A stretch of 64,000 nt of DNA from NCBI GenBank assembly GCA_029202845.1, contig CP119315.1, forward strand, positions 1,953,001-2,017,000, in the 5' to 3' direction. Source of the DNA: Candidatus Sphingomonas colombiensis. Its GTDB lineage: Bacteria; Pseudomonadota; Alphaproteobacteria; Sphingomonadales; Sphingomonadaceae. Positions 44,497-54,056 of this stretch are shown piece by piece (the stretch's first letter is position 1; every line of letters starts with the position of its first letter). Made by a program: the position numbers and the translations under genes. The notes under the pieces are model-generated. The model did no database searches. It worked only from the letters and a program-made list of their open reading frames with translations, and had not been told where the DNA came from.

Positions 44497-45447
44497 ATGG
44501 ACGAGAATGAGGTGAAGGCGGCCGTTGCCGCAGTGGCTGGCGCGCGCGCCACGGTGAAGGTGGATGGGGCGCGGGTCGGCGTTGTGCTCGACGCGACCGG
44601 GCTGGACGCCAAGGCGCGCGATGCGCTGGAGGCGACGGTGAAGATGGCCGCGGCCGCGCCGGGGCGCGAGGTGCGCGTGGTCGTCACCGCCGAGCGCGCG
44701 CGCCGTCGCGTCATCGCGGTGGCGAGCGGCAAGGGCGGGGTCGGCAAATCGACCGTTTCCGCCAATCTCGCCATCGCGCTTTCCGGGCTGGGGCGCCGCG
44801 TCGGCATGGTCGATGCCGATATCTACGGCCCATCGCAGCCGCGCCTGCTGGGCGCCGAGGGCACACGGCCGGAGGCGAAGGACAAGGCGCTGCTGCCGGT
44901 CCAGACGCCTTATGGCGTGCCACTGCTCTCGATGGGGCAGCTCGTCGCGCCGGGCAAGGCGATCGCGTGGCGCGGGCCGATGACGGCGGGCGCGCTCGGC
45001 CAGTTGATGGATGCCGAATGGGGGCTGGCCGATACTCTGGTGGTCGATATGCCGCCGGGTACGGGCGATGTGCAGCTCACCATGATCCAGAAGCACCGCC
45101 CGGCGGGCGCGGTGATCGTCTGCACCCCGCAGGATCTTGCGCTGATCGACGCGGTGCGCGCGATCGATCTGTTCGAGCAGGCCGGCGTGCCGATCATCGG
45201 CGTGATCGAGAATATGGCGGGTTACGCCTGCCCGCATTGCGGCGAGGTATCCGATCCGTTCGGAAGCGGCGGGGCGGAGGCGGCGGCGAAAGCGCATGGT
45301 GTGCCGTTCCTCGGCCGGGTGCCGCTCGACATCGCGATCCGCCGCGCCTCGGACGCCGGCGAGCCTCCCGCTGCCGATCCTGGCGACCGCACATTCCGTC
45401 CCATTGCGGAACAGGTCGTTCGCTGGCTGGAAACCGAAGGCCGGTAG
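44497..45447 (+). CDS. mrp: Iron-sulfur cluster carrier protein ApbC/Mrp
   Basis: A P-loop NTPase that carries Fe-S clusters to apo-proteins. A short N-terminal MIP18-like segment is followed by IAVASGKGGVGKSTVSANLAI (deviant Walker A), GMVDADIYGPSQPRLLG, WRGPMTAGALGQLM and VDMPPGTGDVQLTM. ENMAGYACPHCGE holds the CxxC that binds the bridging cluster. ATG 44497 is chosen; GTG 44461 in frame would add 12 residues and cannot be excluded. Divergent from hflK. Confidence 0.92.
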   Translation: MDENEVKAAVAAVAGARATVKVDGARVGVVLDATGLDAKARDALEATVKMAAAAPGREVRVVVTAERARRRVIAVASGKGGVGKSTVSANLAIALSGLGRRVGMVDADIYGPSQPRLLGAEGTRPEAKDKALLPVQTPYGVPLLSMGQLVAPGKAIAWRGPMTAGALGQLMDAEWGLADTLVVDMPPGTGDVQLTMIQKHRPAGAVIVCTPQDLALIDAVRAIDLFEQAGVPIIGVIENMAGYACPHCGEVSDPFGSGGAEAAAKAHGVPFLGRVPLDIAIRRASDAGEPPAADPGDRTFRPIAEQVVRWLETEGR

Positions 45448-45526
45448 GGGAGTTGGTCTAATACCGGTCGTGCTGGCGCGCGTGACGCCGCCGGCACGAG
45501 CGGACCAGATTATAGAGGTGTGATCC

Positions 45527-45958
45527 GTGCCGCTGACTGAACCCGCCGCGATCAAGGCGCTTCTCGAAGGAACGCGCACGATCGCGATGATCGGCGCGTC
45601 GGACCGGCCGGATCGCGCCTCCTATCGCGTGATGGCGATGCTTCAGGCGCACGGCTATCGCGTCATCCCGGTCAATCCGCAGATCACCGGCGAGCATCTC
45701 CACGGCGAATTCGTCTTCCACGATCTGTCGCAGATCGGTGAGCCGATCGACATGGTGGATATCTTTCGCCGCTCCGATGCCGCCGGCGTGGCGGTCGACG
45801 AGGCGATCGCTTCGGGCGCGCGATCGGTGTGGATGCAGCTTGGCGTGATCGATGCGGCCGCCGCCGCGCGCGCCGAGGCGGCCGGGCTGAAGGTGGTGAT
45901 GGATCGCTGCCCCGCGATCGAAATACCGCGGCTGGGCGTCGCGCCGATCGCCGCCTGA
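45527..45958 (+). CDS. CoA-binding domain protein (YccU type)
   Basis: A 143-aa single Rossmann domain. ARTIAMIGASDRPDRASYRV-like opening (TRTIAMIGASDRPDRAS), GYRVIPVNPQITGEHLHGE, IDMVDIFRRSDAAGVAVDEA and VWMQLGVI, ending MDRCPAIEIPRL. This matches the CoA_binding_2 family, which binds CoA or nucleotides; physiological role unknown. GTG 45527 start. 79 bases downstream of mrp on the same strand. Confidence 0.88.
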   Translation: MPLTEPAAIKALLEGTRTIAMIGASDRPDRASYRVMAMLQAHGYRVIPVNPQITGEHLHGEFVFHDLSQIGEPIDMVDIFRRSDAAGVAVDEAIASGARSVWMQLGVIDAAAAARAEAAGLKVVMDRCPAIEIPRLGVAPIAA

Positions 45959-46120
45959 CGGTCCGGAAAAAACGCCGTCGGCCTTGCTCCGGCGCGTTAC
46001 CCCCGTCACTGCGGCACGAGATCGCCCGCGCGGCGATCATCGCGATGCGCACGTCAGGGATTCCGCCCACCGCCAGTTGCGCATAAGAAGCGCTAATTCG
46101 GGTGAGGGAAGGGGATTCAG

Positions 46121-47447
46121 ATGGTTGCGATATCGCAGGATGCGTCGCCGCCCGCGCCCCGGCCATGGTATGCCCATCTCTATCTTCAGGTGCTGATCGC
46201 GATCGCCGCCGGGGTGACGCTCGGTCATTTCTGGCCCGCGACCGGCGAGGCGATGAAGCCGATCGGCGATGGCTTCATCAAGCTGGTCAAGATGATCATC
46301 GCGCCGGTGATCTTCCTCACCATCGTCACCGGCATCGCGGGGATGCGCGATCTGCGTGCGGTGGGGCGCGTCGCGGGCAAGGCGTTCGCCTATTTCTTCA
46401 CCTTCTCCACGCTTTGCGCTGATCGTCGGGCTGATCGTCGCCAATACCGTGCGGCCGGGCGCCGGGCTGCACATCGATCCCGCCACGCTCGATGCCAGCA
46501 AGGTTGCCGATTACGCCGCCAAGGCGCATGAAACGAGCGTCACCGGCTTCCTGATGGCGATCATCCCGGACAGTTTCCTGTCCGCGTTGACCGAGGGCAA
46601 TATCCTCCAGACATTGTTCGTCGCGATCCTGTTCGGCATCGGCCTCGCCACGATCGGCGAGCGTGGGGAGCGGGTGGTCGCGCTGCTGGAGGACGTGTCG
46701 GCGGCGGTGTTCCGCGTCGTCGCGATCCTGATGAAGGCGGCACCCGTCGGCGCGTTCGGCGCGATGGCCTTCACGATCGGCAAATATGGCGTCGGCACGC
46801 TTGCCAACCTCGCCGCGCTGGTCGGCACTTTCTATCTCACCTCGCTGCTGTTCGTGCTGCTGGTGCTGGGCGCGGTCGCGCGGGTGTGCGGCTTTTCGAT
46901 CCTGCGGCTGATCGTCTATTTCAAGGCGGAGCTGCTGCTGGTGCTCGGCACCTCCTCGTCCGAAAGCGCGCTGCCGCTGCTGATCGAGAAGATGGAGCGC
47001 GCCGGCTGCCCCAAATCGGTCGTCGGGCTGGTCGTGCCGACCGGCTACAGCTTCAACCTCGACGGCACCAACATCTATATGACGCTGGCCGCGCTGTTCA
47101 TCGCGCAGGCGTGCGACGTGCATCTCACGCTCGGGCATCAATTGCTGTTGCTGGCGGTGGCGATGCTGTCGTCGAAGGGCGCGGCGGGGGTTACCGGCGC
47201 GGGCTTCATCACGCTCGCGGCGACGCTCTCCATCGTGCCGGCCGTGCCGGTCGCGGGGATGGCGCTGATCCTTGGCGTCGATCGCTTCATGAGCGAATGC
47301 CGCAGCCTGACCAACTTCATCGGCAATGCGGTCGCGACGGTGGTGGTGTCGCGCTGGGAGGGCAAGCTCGACCGCGCGGCATTCGATGCGGCGCTCGCCG
47401 GGCGCGAGCCGAGCGATCAGCGGCTCAATCCGGCCAGCATCTCATAA
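46121..47447 (+). pseudogene. dctA: C4-dicarboxylate:cation symporter DctA, one frameshift (probable sequence error)
   Basis: DctA imports succinate, fumarate and malate (dicarboxylate/amino acid:cation symporter family). The first frame gives WYAHLYLQVLIAIAAGVTLG, GFIKLVKMIIAPVIFLTIVT and AFAYFFTFSTL. After about 46413 the next frame carries ALIVGLIVANTVRPG, LGTSSSESALPLLIEKME (the serine-rich reentrant loop), VPTGYSFNLDGTNIYMTLAA and GKGAAGVTGAGF-like SSKGAAGVTGAGFITLAAT. One extra T (CGCTTTGCG) explains the break. Full length otherwise. Confidence 0.88.
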
Positions 47448-47734
47448 TAAAGCGACGGCGGGATCGTCCGCGCGAGCTGGCAGCCGAGCCGCCCGCCGAG
47501 CGACCAGCGTACCTCCGCGCCGATCTGTCCGATCGCCGGCAGCATGAGCGATAGCGTGGTGCCGGGCTCCAGCACTTCGGTGCTGCGCGCCATCAGGCCC
47601 GATGGCGAGATGTTGACGATCAGCAGCGACAGCGCCGGGCCGTCGGCGCGTGTTGCTGAAGTGCGGTGATATACTTCGTCGCGCAACTCGCCGCGTGCGT
47701 CGAAACTGATCGATGCGGCACCCGAAGCGGCCAC
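47417..47734 (-). CDS. PilZ domain protein
   Basis: A 105-aa protein similar to single-domain c-di-GMP binders. LSLLIVNISPSGLMARS is the (D/N)xSxxG half of the PilZ motif, but the RxxxR half is only partly visible (HRTSATRADG). LEPGTTLSLMLPAIGQIGAEVRWSLGGRLGCQL fits the beta-barrel end. c-di-GMP binding may therefore be weak. Its 3' end overlaps the convergent dctA end by 31 bases. A CCCCCC/GGGGGG hairpin lies 12-34 bases upstream of its start. Confidence 0.75.
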   Translation of the reverse strand: MAASGAASISFDARGELRDEVYHRTSATRADGPALSLLIVNISPSGLMARSTEVLEPGTTLSLMLPAIGQIGAEVRWSLGGRLGCQLARTIPPSLYYEMLAGLSR

Positions 47735-47837
47735 GCGTGAAATCCCCCCATTTGTCCCTTGGGGGGCTAGGATTTCCGCATGAATCGATCATCAACGGAA
47801 AGGATCACCGCGGCATTAGCCATATTGCGCGCGGCGT

Positions 47838-49068
47838 TCAGCCGGCGACGAGCAAGCCGTGATGCTTCTTCCCCGCCGAGATACGGAGCGGCTCCGCGCC
47901 AGCCGTAACCGTGGCGGCCTCGTCCTCGATCTTCTCGCCTGCGACTCGCGCGCCGCCCTGTTTGATCAGCCGCCGCGCCTCGCCCTTCGATGCGCAGAAG
48001 CCGAGGCCCACCAGCGCATCGACCAGCGCCACCACGCCCGTTGCGGCGAACGTCGGCAGCGCATCCCCGCTTGCGCCCTCCTCGAAGGTGCGGCGCGCGG
48101 TTTCCGCCGCCTGCTCGGCCGCATCGCGCCCACGGCACATCGCGGTCGCTTCGTTGGCGAGGATCTTCTTCGCCTCGTTGATTTCCGCCCCGCCCAGCGC
48201 CTCCAGCCGCGCGATCTCATCCAGCGGCAGGTCGGTGAACAGCCGCAGGAAGCGGCCCACGTCGCGATCGTCGGTGTTGCGCCAGAATTGCCAGTAATCG
48301 AAATGCGGCAGCTGATCCTCGTGCAGCCACACCGCGCCGGCCATGGTCTTGCCCATCTTGCCGCCGTCCGCCGTGGTGATCAGCGGGGTGGTGACGCCGA
48401 ACACCTCGGTGCCGTCCATCCGCCGCGCCAGCTCGACGCCGTTGACGATATTGCCCCATTGGTCGCTGCCGCCCATCTGCAACCGGCAGCCCTGGCGCTG
48501 CGCCAGCTCGCGGAAGTCATAGGCCTGCAGGATCATGTAGTTGAATTCGAGGAACGACAGCGACTGTTCGCGATCGAGCCGCAGCTTGACCGAATCGAAC
48601 GACAGCATGCGGTTGACCGAGAAATGCTGCCCACCTCGCGCAGGAACGGGATGTATTCGAGCGGCTCGAGCCATTCGGCATTGTCGAGCATCACCGCGTC
48701 GGACGCGCCGTCGCCGAATGTCAGGAAGCGTTCGAAGATGCGCTTGATCGAGCGCGACGTTGGCCTCGATCCCGTCCGTCGGCGAGCATCTTGCGCGCTC
48801 TCGTCCTTGAAGCTGGGATCGCCGATCTTGCCGGTGCCGCCGCCCATCAGCACGATCGGCTTGTGCCCGGTCTGCTGGAGCCGGCGCAGCAGCATGATCT
48901 GCACCAGGCTGCCGACGTGGAGCGAGGGCTGCGGTGGGTCGAAGCCGATATAGCCCGGCACCACCTGCTTCAGCGCCAGCGCGTCGAGCGCGGCGGCATC
49001 GGTCATCTGGTGGACATAGCCGCGCTCGGTGAGCAGGCGGACGCAGGTCGGACTTCGGCGTCGGTCAT
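47838..49068 (-). pseudogene. tyrS: Tyrosyl-tRNA synthetase, frameshifted (probable sequence errors)
   Basis: TyrS charges tRNA-Tyr; essential. The N-terminal part reads RLLTERGYVHQMTDAAALDA, GYIGFDPPQPSLHVGSLVQIM (HIGH-like HVGS) and MGGGTGKIGDPSFKDES. The middle has IKRIFERFLTFGDGASDAVM and EWLEPLEYIPFLREVG. The last intact frame (to 47838) holds QHFSVNRMLSFDSVKLRLDR, QMGGSDQWGNIVNG, GGKMGKTMAG (KMSKS-like) and an S4 domain (SKGEARRLIKQGGARVAGEK). Breaks occur near 48633, 48750-48795 and 49045 by short indels. The start at ATG 49068 is by family. Confidence 0.88.
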
Positions 49069-49231
49069 AGTGGACCGCGGGCGTTACACGGCTCGATACG
49101 CTGTTCGTCACCAGCTTTGGATTGCGCTGCCGTCACCTCCAGCGCCATTCCCACTTGATGTCCCCGCGATCGCCGGGACCTCAGACTGGCGCTCCCGCCT
49201 TCGCGGGCGCACCACAGCCAGATGACGCGTG

Positions 49232-50362
49232 TCAGCGCGGCAATTCGCGTCAGCGGGTCGACCGGCGTCCTGCGACCTTTGCGCAGCTCGAAATGCACCT
49301 CGGGCCGGTCGGCGTAGCCAGTCTCGCGCCGGACAGCGCGACCGTCTGGCCCTTCTTCACCGCCTGTCCGCGCTGGACGAGCAGCTTCGAGGCGTGGCCG
49401 TAGACGCTCGTCCAGCCCTCGCCGTGCTTGACGATGACCAGCCCGCCCAGCGCCGCGATCGCGTCGCCGGCATAAGCGACCGTGCCGTCGGCCGTCGCGC
49501 GCACCGGGGTGTTGTGCGGCACGCCGATCTCGACCCCGTCGTTGCGCTCGCCGCTCTGCGCCGGCGCCGAAACGCTTCACCACCGGCCCCGTCGACCGGC
49601 CACAGGAAGCGCCCCGGCGCGATGCGATCGGCGCGGCCACCGCGGCGCTTGCCGGCAGCACGCGATGCGCGGGCTGGCGGCCGGCGCGGCGGGGCGCTGG
49701 TTCTGCGCGATCGCCGGTTCGCCGCCGGTGATGATGTCGTCGATATCGAGCCGGAACGCCGCGGCGCGCTCGGCCGCGCTCGGCCCGCGCGCGCTCGCCG
49801 CCCGGGATCAGCACGCGCTGGCCCGGCGCGCAGCACATAGGGCTCAGACCAGATCGTTCGCCGACGACGATCCGCGACCATGCGCACGCCATAAGCCCGC
49901 GCGATCGCGATGCCCGGTCTGCCCCTGCCGCACGAGGTGATAGCGGCCCGGCGGGATCGTCAGCCGCTGCCCGGCGCGGATCGTCATAGGGCGGGGTCGA
50001 GCCCGTTGGCGCCGGCGATCACGGTGATGCCCGGCGCCGGTGCGGTCGGCGGCTTCGCTCAGCGTTTCGCCGGGGCGCACGACATAGCTTTGCGCGGGCA
50101 CGTCGCGCGCATCGGCCTCGGCGCCGCGTGTCTCCCACGCCGGGCGCGGCGCGGGGAGCTGCTGGTCGGGAGCGCGGGGTTGCGGCTGCGATTGCGGTTG
50201 CGGGCGCTGCGGTGGTGGCTGCTGCGGCCGGGGCGGCGGATAATCGGCGCGTACGCGGCTGGTGAGCGCGGACGGATAGCGGCCGGTCGACGTGCGGGTT
50301 GCTGGCGGAATGCAGCAGCCCCGAGCAGCAAGGCAGGTCGCCACCGCGCTCAGCCGCCGCAT
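49232..50362 (-). pseudogene. NlpD-like LysM/M23 murein hydrolase activator, multiply frameshifted
   Basis: Fragments in three frames assemble into one envelope protein. The N-terminus MRRLSAVATCLAARGCC suggests a lipoprotein signal. A Pro/Gln-rich linker (PPPRPQQPPPQRPQPQSQPQ) follows, then two LysM repeats (SYVVRPGETLSEAADR; YHLVRQGQTG) and an M23 domain: VRATADGTVAYAGDAIAALGG, HGEGWTSVYGHASKLLVQRG and PEVHFELRKG with the metal His in HFEL. ATG 50362 lies just after GCGGAGG and the surE stop. The surE-nlpD order is typical. Short insertions, mostly of G/C, break it repeatedly; the end is approximate. Confidence 0.7.
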
Positions 50363-50375
50363 CTCCATCCTCCGC

Positions 50376-51160
50376 TCACAGATACGCGTTCGCGCAGCGC
50401 TTGTAGCGACGCGTCCTGCGTCAGGTCCAGATGCAGCGGGGTGACCGTGACATAGCCGTCCGCCACCGCCGCCAGATCGGTGCCCGGCTCCGGCGCATGC
50501 TCGATCCGCCCCAGCGACAGCCAGTAATAAGGGAAAGCCGCGCGGATCGGTCGCGCCGCTCGAGCCGCGCGCGGCCGTAATCGCGCATCGCCCTGCCGCG
50601 CCACGACGCTGATCGCCCTTCACCTGCATCGGCGCGCGACCGGGGGGAAGTTGACGTTGACCACCGCTGCCCGGGCGCCCACGGCCGCATCGAGCAGCGG
50701 GCGCAGCGCCCGTTCGCCCCAATGCCTCGTGCCGCGTGGCGAACGACACTTCGTCGCCCATGCCCGTTTCGCCGCATAGCGCTGGCTGAGCGCGATCGCG
50801 CGGATGCCGGCCAGCGCGCCCTCCATCGCCGCCGCGACGGTGCCCGAATACATCACGTCCTCGGCCAGATTGGCGCCGCGATTGACCCCGGAGAGGATCA
50901 GGTCGGGCTTCGCCGGCATCAGCTCGGCCAGCGCCATCAGCACCGCGTCGGTCGGCGTCCCGGCGACCGCGAAGCGCCGCGCGTCGAACTGCCGCACGCC
51001 GCAGCGGGCGCGACAGGGTGAGCGAGCGGCCCGGCGCCCGATTGCTCCTCCGCCGGGGCGGCGATCCAGATGTCGTCGGAAATCGGCGCGCGCGATCTCT
51101 TCCAGCACCGTCAAGCCCCGGCGCGTGGATGCCGTCGTCGTTGGTCAGCAGGATGCGCAT
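50376..51160 (-). pseudogene. surE: 5'/3'-nucleotidase SurE, frameshifted (probable sequence errors)
   Basis: SurE is a survival-linked nucleotidase removing phosphate from nucleoside monophosphates. The start MRILLTNDDGIHAPGL has the metal-binding Asp pair. The middle frame has LSRPLR-like fragments, FAVAGTPTDAVLMALAELMP and LILSGVNRGANLAEDVMYSG (SGxNxGxN metal motif) then AMEGALAGIRAIALSQ. C-terminal frames hold YYWLSLGRI and DGYVTVTPLHLDLTQDASLQ. At least four short indels. Lies between serS and an nlpD-like gene, as in relatives. Confidence 0.85.
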
Positions 51161-51185
51161 GATTTGGGCGTCACCTCAAAGATTT

Positions 51186-51279
51186 CGTCATTCCCGCGCA
51201 GGCGGGAATCCATTCGCGCAGGTCGACGAAAGAGCCGCGCCGCCAGCCAGAATGGATTCCCGCCTGCGCGGGAATGACG
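51186..51279. repeat. Long intergenic inverted repeat (two 29-bp perfect arms)
   Basis: Arms 51186-51214 and 51251-51279 are perfect inverted copies separated by 36 bases, each built around TTCCCGC-GCAGGC-GGGAA. Each arm is itself a small hairpin. This is the look of the REP-like intergenic repeats common in sphingomonads. It sits in the 143-base gap between surE and serS and could end transcription. A degenerate relative (CCCGCCTTCGCGGG) is near 49196-49209. Confidence 0.8.
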
Positions 51280-51303
51280 GTGAAAGGGGAGGCCAGGGGC
51301 AAA

Positions 51304-52643
51304 TCAGCGCGGCTCCAGCCGGTTCACCCCGCCGAGATACGGCTGGAGCACCTCCGGCACCCACACCGACCCGTCCTCCTGCTGATAATTCTCGAGGATC
51401 GCGACGATCATCCGCCCGACCACCAGCCCGGAGCCGTTGAGGGTGTGGACGAACGGAGTGGCCCTTTTCCCATGAATCTCGGCTGCGTGCCGGCCGCTAA
51501 AAAGTTGGTCGCCGTCTCGCCCTCCGGCCGGTAGCGCGCGTTCATCCGCCGCGCCTGGAAATCGGTGCAGGTCGAGCAGGACGAAATCTCGCGATAGCGC
51601 TGTCTGCCCCGGCAGCCACACCTCCAGGTCATAGGTCCGCGCGGCGGTGAACCCCATGTCGCCGGTGCACAATTTCATCCGGCGGAACGGCAGCCCGAGC
51701 CGCGTCAGCACGTCCTCCGCCGCCGCCGTCATCCGCTCATGCTCGGCCTCGGACTGATCGGGCGGTGACGATCGAGACCATCTCCGCCTTTTCGAACTGG
51801 TGCTGGCGGATGAAGCCGCGCGTATCGCGCCCCGCCGCGCCCGCCTCGGAGCGGAAGCAGGGGGTGAGCGCGGTGAAGCGCAGCGGCAGCTCGTCGGCGG
51901 CTGAGGATGCTGCTCGCGCACGATATTGGTCAGGCTCACCTCGGCGGTCGGGATCAGCCAGCGGCCGTCGGTCGTCTCGAACAGGTCCTCGGCGAATTTG
52001 GGCAGCTGCCCGGTGCCGAACATCGCCTCGCTGCGCACCAGCAGCGGCGGGGCGACCTCCTCATAGCCGTGCGCGCGGGTCAGCGTGTCGAGCCCGAACT
52101 GGCCGAGCGCGCGCGCCGAGCCGCGCCATCTGCCCGCGCACCAAGCGTGAAGCGCGCGCCGGCGATCAGCGCGCCGGTCTCGAAATCCAGCCCCAGCGCG
52201 GGGCCGATCGCGTCATGCTCGCTGCACCTCGAACCCGAAGTCGCGCCGCGTCGCCGCGTTCGTGGACCAGCTGCTTTATCGTCCTCGTCCGCGCCCGCCG
52301 GCACGTCGGCGCAGCGGAATGTTGGGCAGCGCGGCGAGCAGGTCGTCCAGCTCGCCGCCCAGCCGCGCTTCCTCCGCCTCCAGCTCGGGCATGCCGCTGC
52401 TTGAGCGCCGCCACCTCGGCCATCAGCGCGCTGGCGGTCGCCTCGTCCTTCGCCGCCTTGGCCGCGCCGATCGCCTTCGACGCTTCGTTGCGGCGCGCCT
52501 GCCCGGCCTGCAACTCGGTGATGCGCCTCGCGCCGGCGGCGGTCGAGGTCGAGGATGACGGCGCTTTCCGCCCCCTTGCCGCGCTTCGCCATCGCGGCGT
52601 CGAAATCGGACGGATTCTCTCGGATCAGGCGGATATCGTGCAT
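51304..52643 (-). pseudogene. serS: Seryl-tRNA synthetase, frameshifted (probable sequence errors)
   Basis: SerS charges tRNA-Ser; essential. The N-terminal tRNA-binding coiled coil starts MHDIRLIRENPSDFDAAMAK, with RRNEASKAIGAAKAAKDEAT in another frame. The catalytic core shows ALGLDFETGALIAGARFT, MFGTGQLPKFAEDLFETTDG, RWLIPTAEVSLTNIVRE, then MGFTAARTYDLEVWLPGQ (motif 2 region). Motif 3 is LNGSGLVVGRMIVAILENYQQ ending PYLGGVNRLEPR. At least six short indels split these parts. All core motifs are present, so the true gene is surely intact. Confidence 0.88.
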
Positions 52644-52705
52644 CCCCGCGCTATGGCGGGGGCCGGCGAGGGGAGGCAACCCGCGCGGGTCTGCGCGGGC
52701 GCGGT

Positions 52706-53689
52706 TCAGGCGGCGAGCGTGGTTTTCCTGCGTCGAGTCGCCGCCGCGCGACCAGCGCCGGCCGCCGCCGCGCCGAACAGCAGGACCATCGGCGGCGCGG
52801 GCACCGGCGTGGGGTTGCCGCTGCTCGATCCGCTGCTGCCGGTCGAGCTCCACCCGCCGTTCGACGACCAGCCGCCGCTCGAGCTGCTACTCGACGAGGT
52901 CGACGACGAGGTGGAGGATGAAGACGAGGAGGAGGTCGACGACGAGGTCGAGGTGGAAACGTTGCCGCTGGATGACGTCGAGGTCGACACGTTGCCGCTT
53001 GAAGAGGTCGAGGTCGACACGTTGCCGCTCGACGAGGTCGAGGTCGACACGTTGCCGCTCGACGAGGTCGAGGTCGACACATTCCCGCTCGACGAGGATG
53101 TGCTGCTGACGTTGCCGCTGGAGGTGGATGTCGAGGAGGTGCTGCTCACCCCGCCGGTCGAGGTTGAGCTGGACGACCCGCCCGACGAGGTCGAGGTGGA
53201 GGAGCCGCCGGTCGAGGAGGAGGTCGACGAGCCCCCCGATCCGCCCGACGAGGTCGAGCTGGAGGTCGAGCCGCCGCTGGTGCTGGAGGTGGAGGAGATC
53301 ACGATTCCGGTCGATCCGCCGCCGCTGCCGCCGAAGAACCCGCCGGCGAAGAAGCCGCCGCCGAACCCGCCCCAGCCGCCGCTGCCGCCGAACACCACCG
53401 GGGGCGCGGCGGGGGCGCTGGTCTCGATCATTGGCGCGGCCGGCAGCGCGATCGGGGGCGCCTGCGTCGCCACCGTTACCACCGAGGGCGGGCAGGCCGG
53501 CGCCGGGCGCACGCGCGCCACCGGCAGAACCCGCTCGACCGGGCGGCGCACGGGCTTGTGCGCGACCTTCTTCTTGCTGAACTCGGTGCGCGGTTTGGCA
53601 TTCTCCGCGACATGCACTGCGCCGCCGCCGATCAATGCGCCGCCCGCTGTGCACGCGGCAAGTTTCACCAAAGCCATCCGCACCGACAT
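52706..53689 (-). CDS. Ser/Gly/Thr-rich repeat surface protein with PEP-CTERM-like tail
   Basis: A 327-aa protein. Hydrophobic N-terminus (MSVRMALVKLAACTAGGALI), a Lys/Arg/Pro segment, GGSGGWGGFGGGFFAGGFFGG, then about 150 residues almost only Ser, Thr and Gly, with tandem 10-aa units of the VSTSTSSSGN type. The end reads GNPTPVPAPPMVLLFGAAAA followed by Arg/Lys-rich RAAATRRRK. That is a Pro-x-Pro motif, hydrophobic helix and basic tail as in PEP-CTERM/exosortase sorting signals, though degenerate. Probably exported and low complexity; an adhesin or exopolysaccharide-linked protein is only a guess. ATG 53689 follows GAGAAGAA. Confidence 0.7.
   Translation of the reverse strand: MSVRMALVKLAACTAGGALIGGGAVHVAENAKPRTEFSKKKVAHKPVRRPVERVLPVARVRPAPACPPSVVTVATQAPPIALPAAPMIETSAPAAPPVVFGGSGGWGGFGGGFFAGGFFGGSGGGSTGIVISSTSSTSGGSTSSSTSSGGSGGSSTSSSTGGSSTSTSSGGSSSSTSTGGVSSTSSTSTSSGNVSSTSSSSGNVSTSTSSSGNVSTSTSSSGNVSTSTSSSGNVSTSTSSSGNVSTSTSSSTSSSSSSSTSSSTSSSSSSSGGWSSNGGWSSTGSSGSSSGNPTPVPAPPMVLLFGAAAAGAGRAAATRRRKTTLAA
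52951..53120. repeat. Tandem 30-bp repeats within the Ser-rich gene
   Basis: Five 30-base units (from 52951, 52981, 53011, 53041, 53071) plus a partial sixth, sharing the core GTCGAC-ACGTTGCCGCT. Each encodes 10 residues on the minus strand. The units differ by a few bases, indicating repeat expansion followed by drift. Confidence 0.85.
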
Positions 53690-54056
53690 GGTTCTTCTCT
53701 CTTATCTTCCCGGCGAAGAACGGTCTCCGCAGCCCTTACGCACAATGTGCGCCCCCGCTAGCGCAGAAAGTGCAAAGCAAAGGTTTAAGTTCAAGCGCGG
53801 TAACCATGATTAAACGCGTATTTGCGCAACACTAGGCGGCAAACGCACCGGAAGGTTGGTAAACGTTTCAATGCGAGACAGTTTCGGCCGCGCAACGGCG
53901 GCCGGATCTCGGTTCAGCGGCGGGAAAGCCTCAGAATGGCAGAGATGAGCGCGTGACGATTCATGGTCGCTTGTTTGCTGTCCGGCACCCGATTATAGGC
54001 GCGCCACGGACAACGCGCGGTGGAGCAAAACACCAGCGCGGACGGGGAGAAGCTTG
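53690..54056. other. Divergent intergenic region before dksA
   Basis: A 367-base region between the Ser-rich gene (minus) and dksA (plus), less GC-rich than the flanks. It must hold both promoters. AGCAAAGGTTTAAG and GATTAAACGCGTATTTG are the AT-rich parts. No further gene or clear terminator was seen. GGGGAGAAGCTTG just before dksA is its ribosome site. Confidence 0.4.

Noticed and set aside
46121..47447. Programmed frameshifting in dctA.
   Set aside because: The break is one extra T in no slippery heptamer with a stimulator, and the same kind of indel affects many nearby genes.
51765..53813. A 682-codon open frame on the plus strand, rich in VEVDTLPLDE repeats.
   Set aside because: It is antisense to serS and to the Ser-rich gene. 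The acidic repeats are simply the complement of the 30-base tandem repeat; the serS and signal-peptide evidence is on the minus strand.
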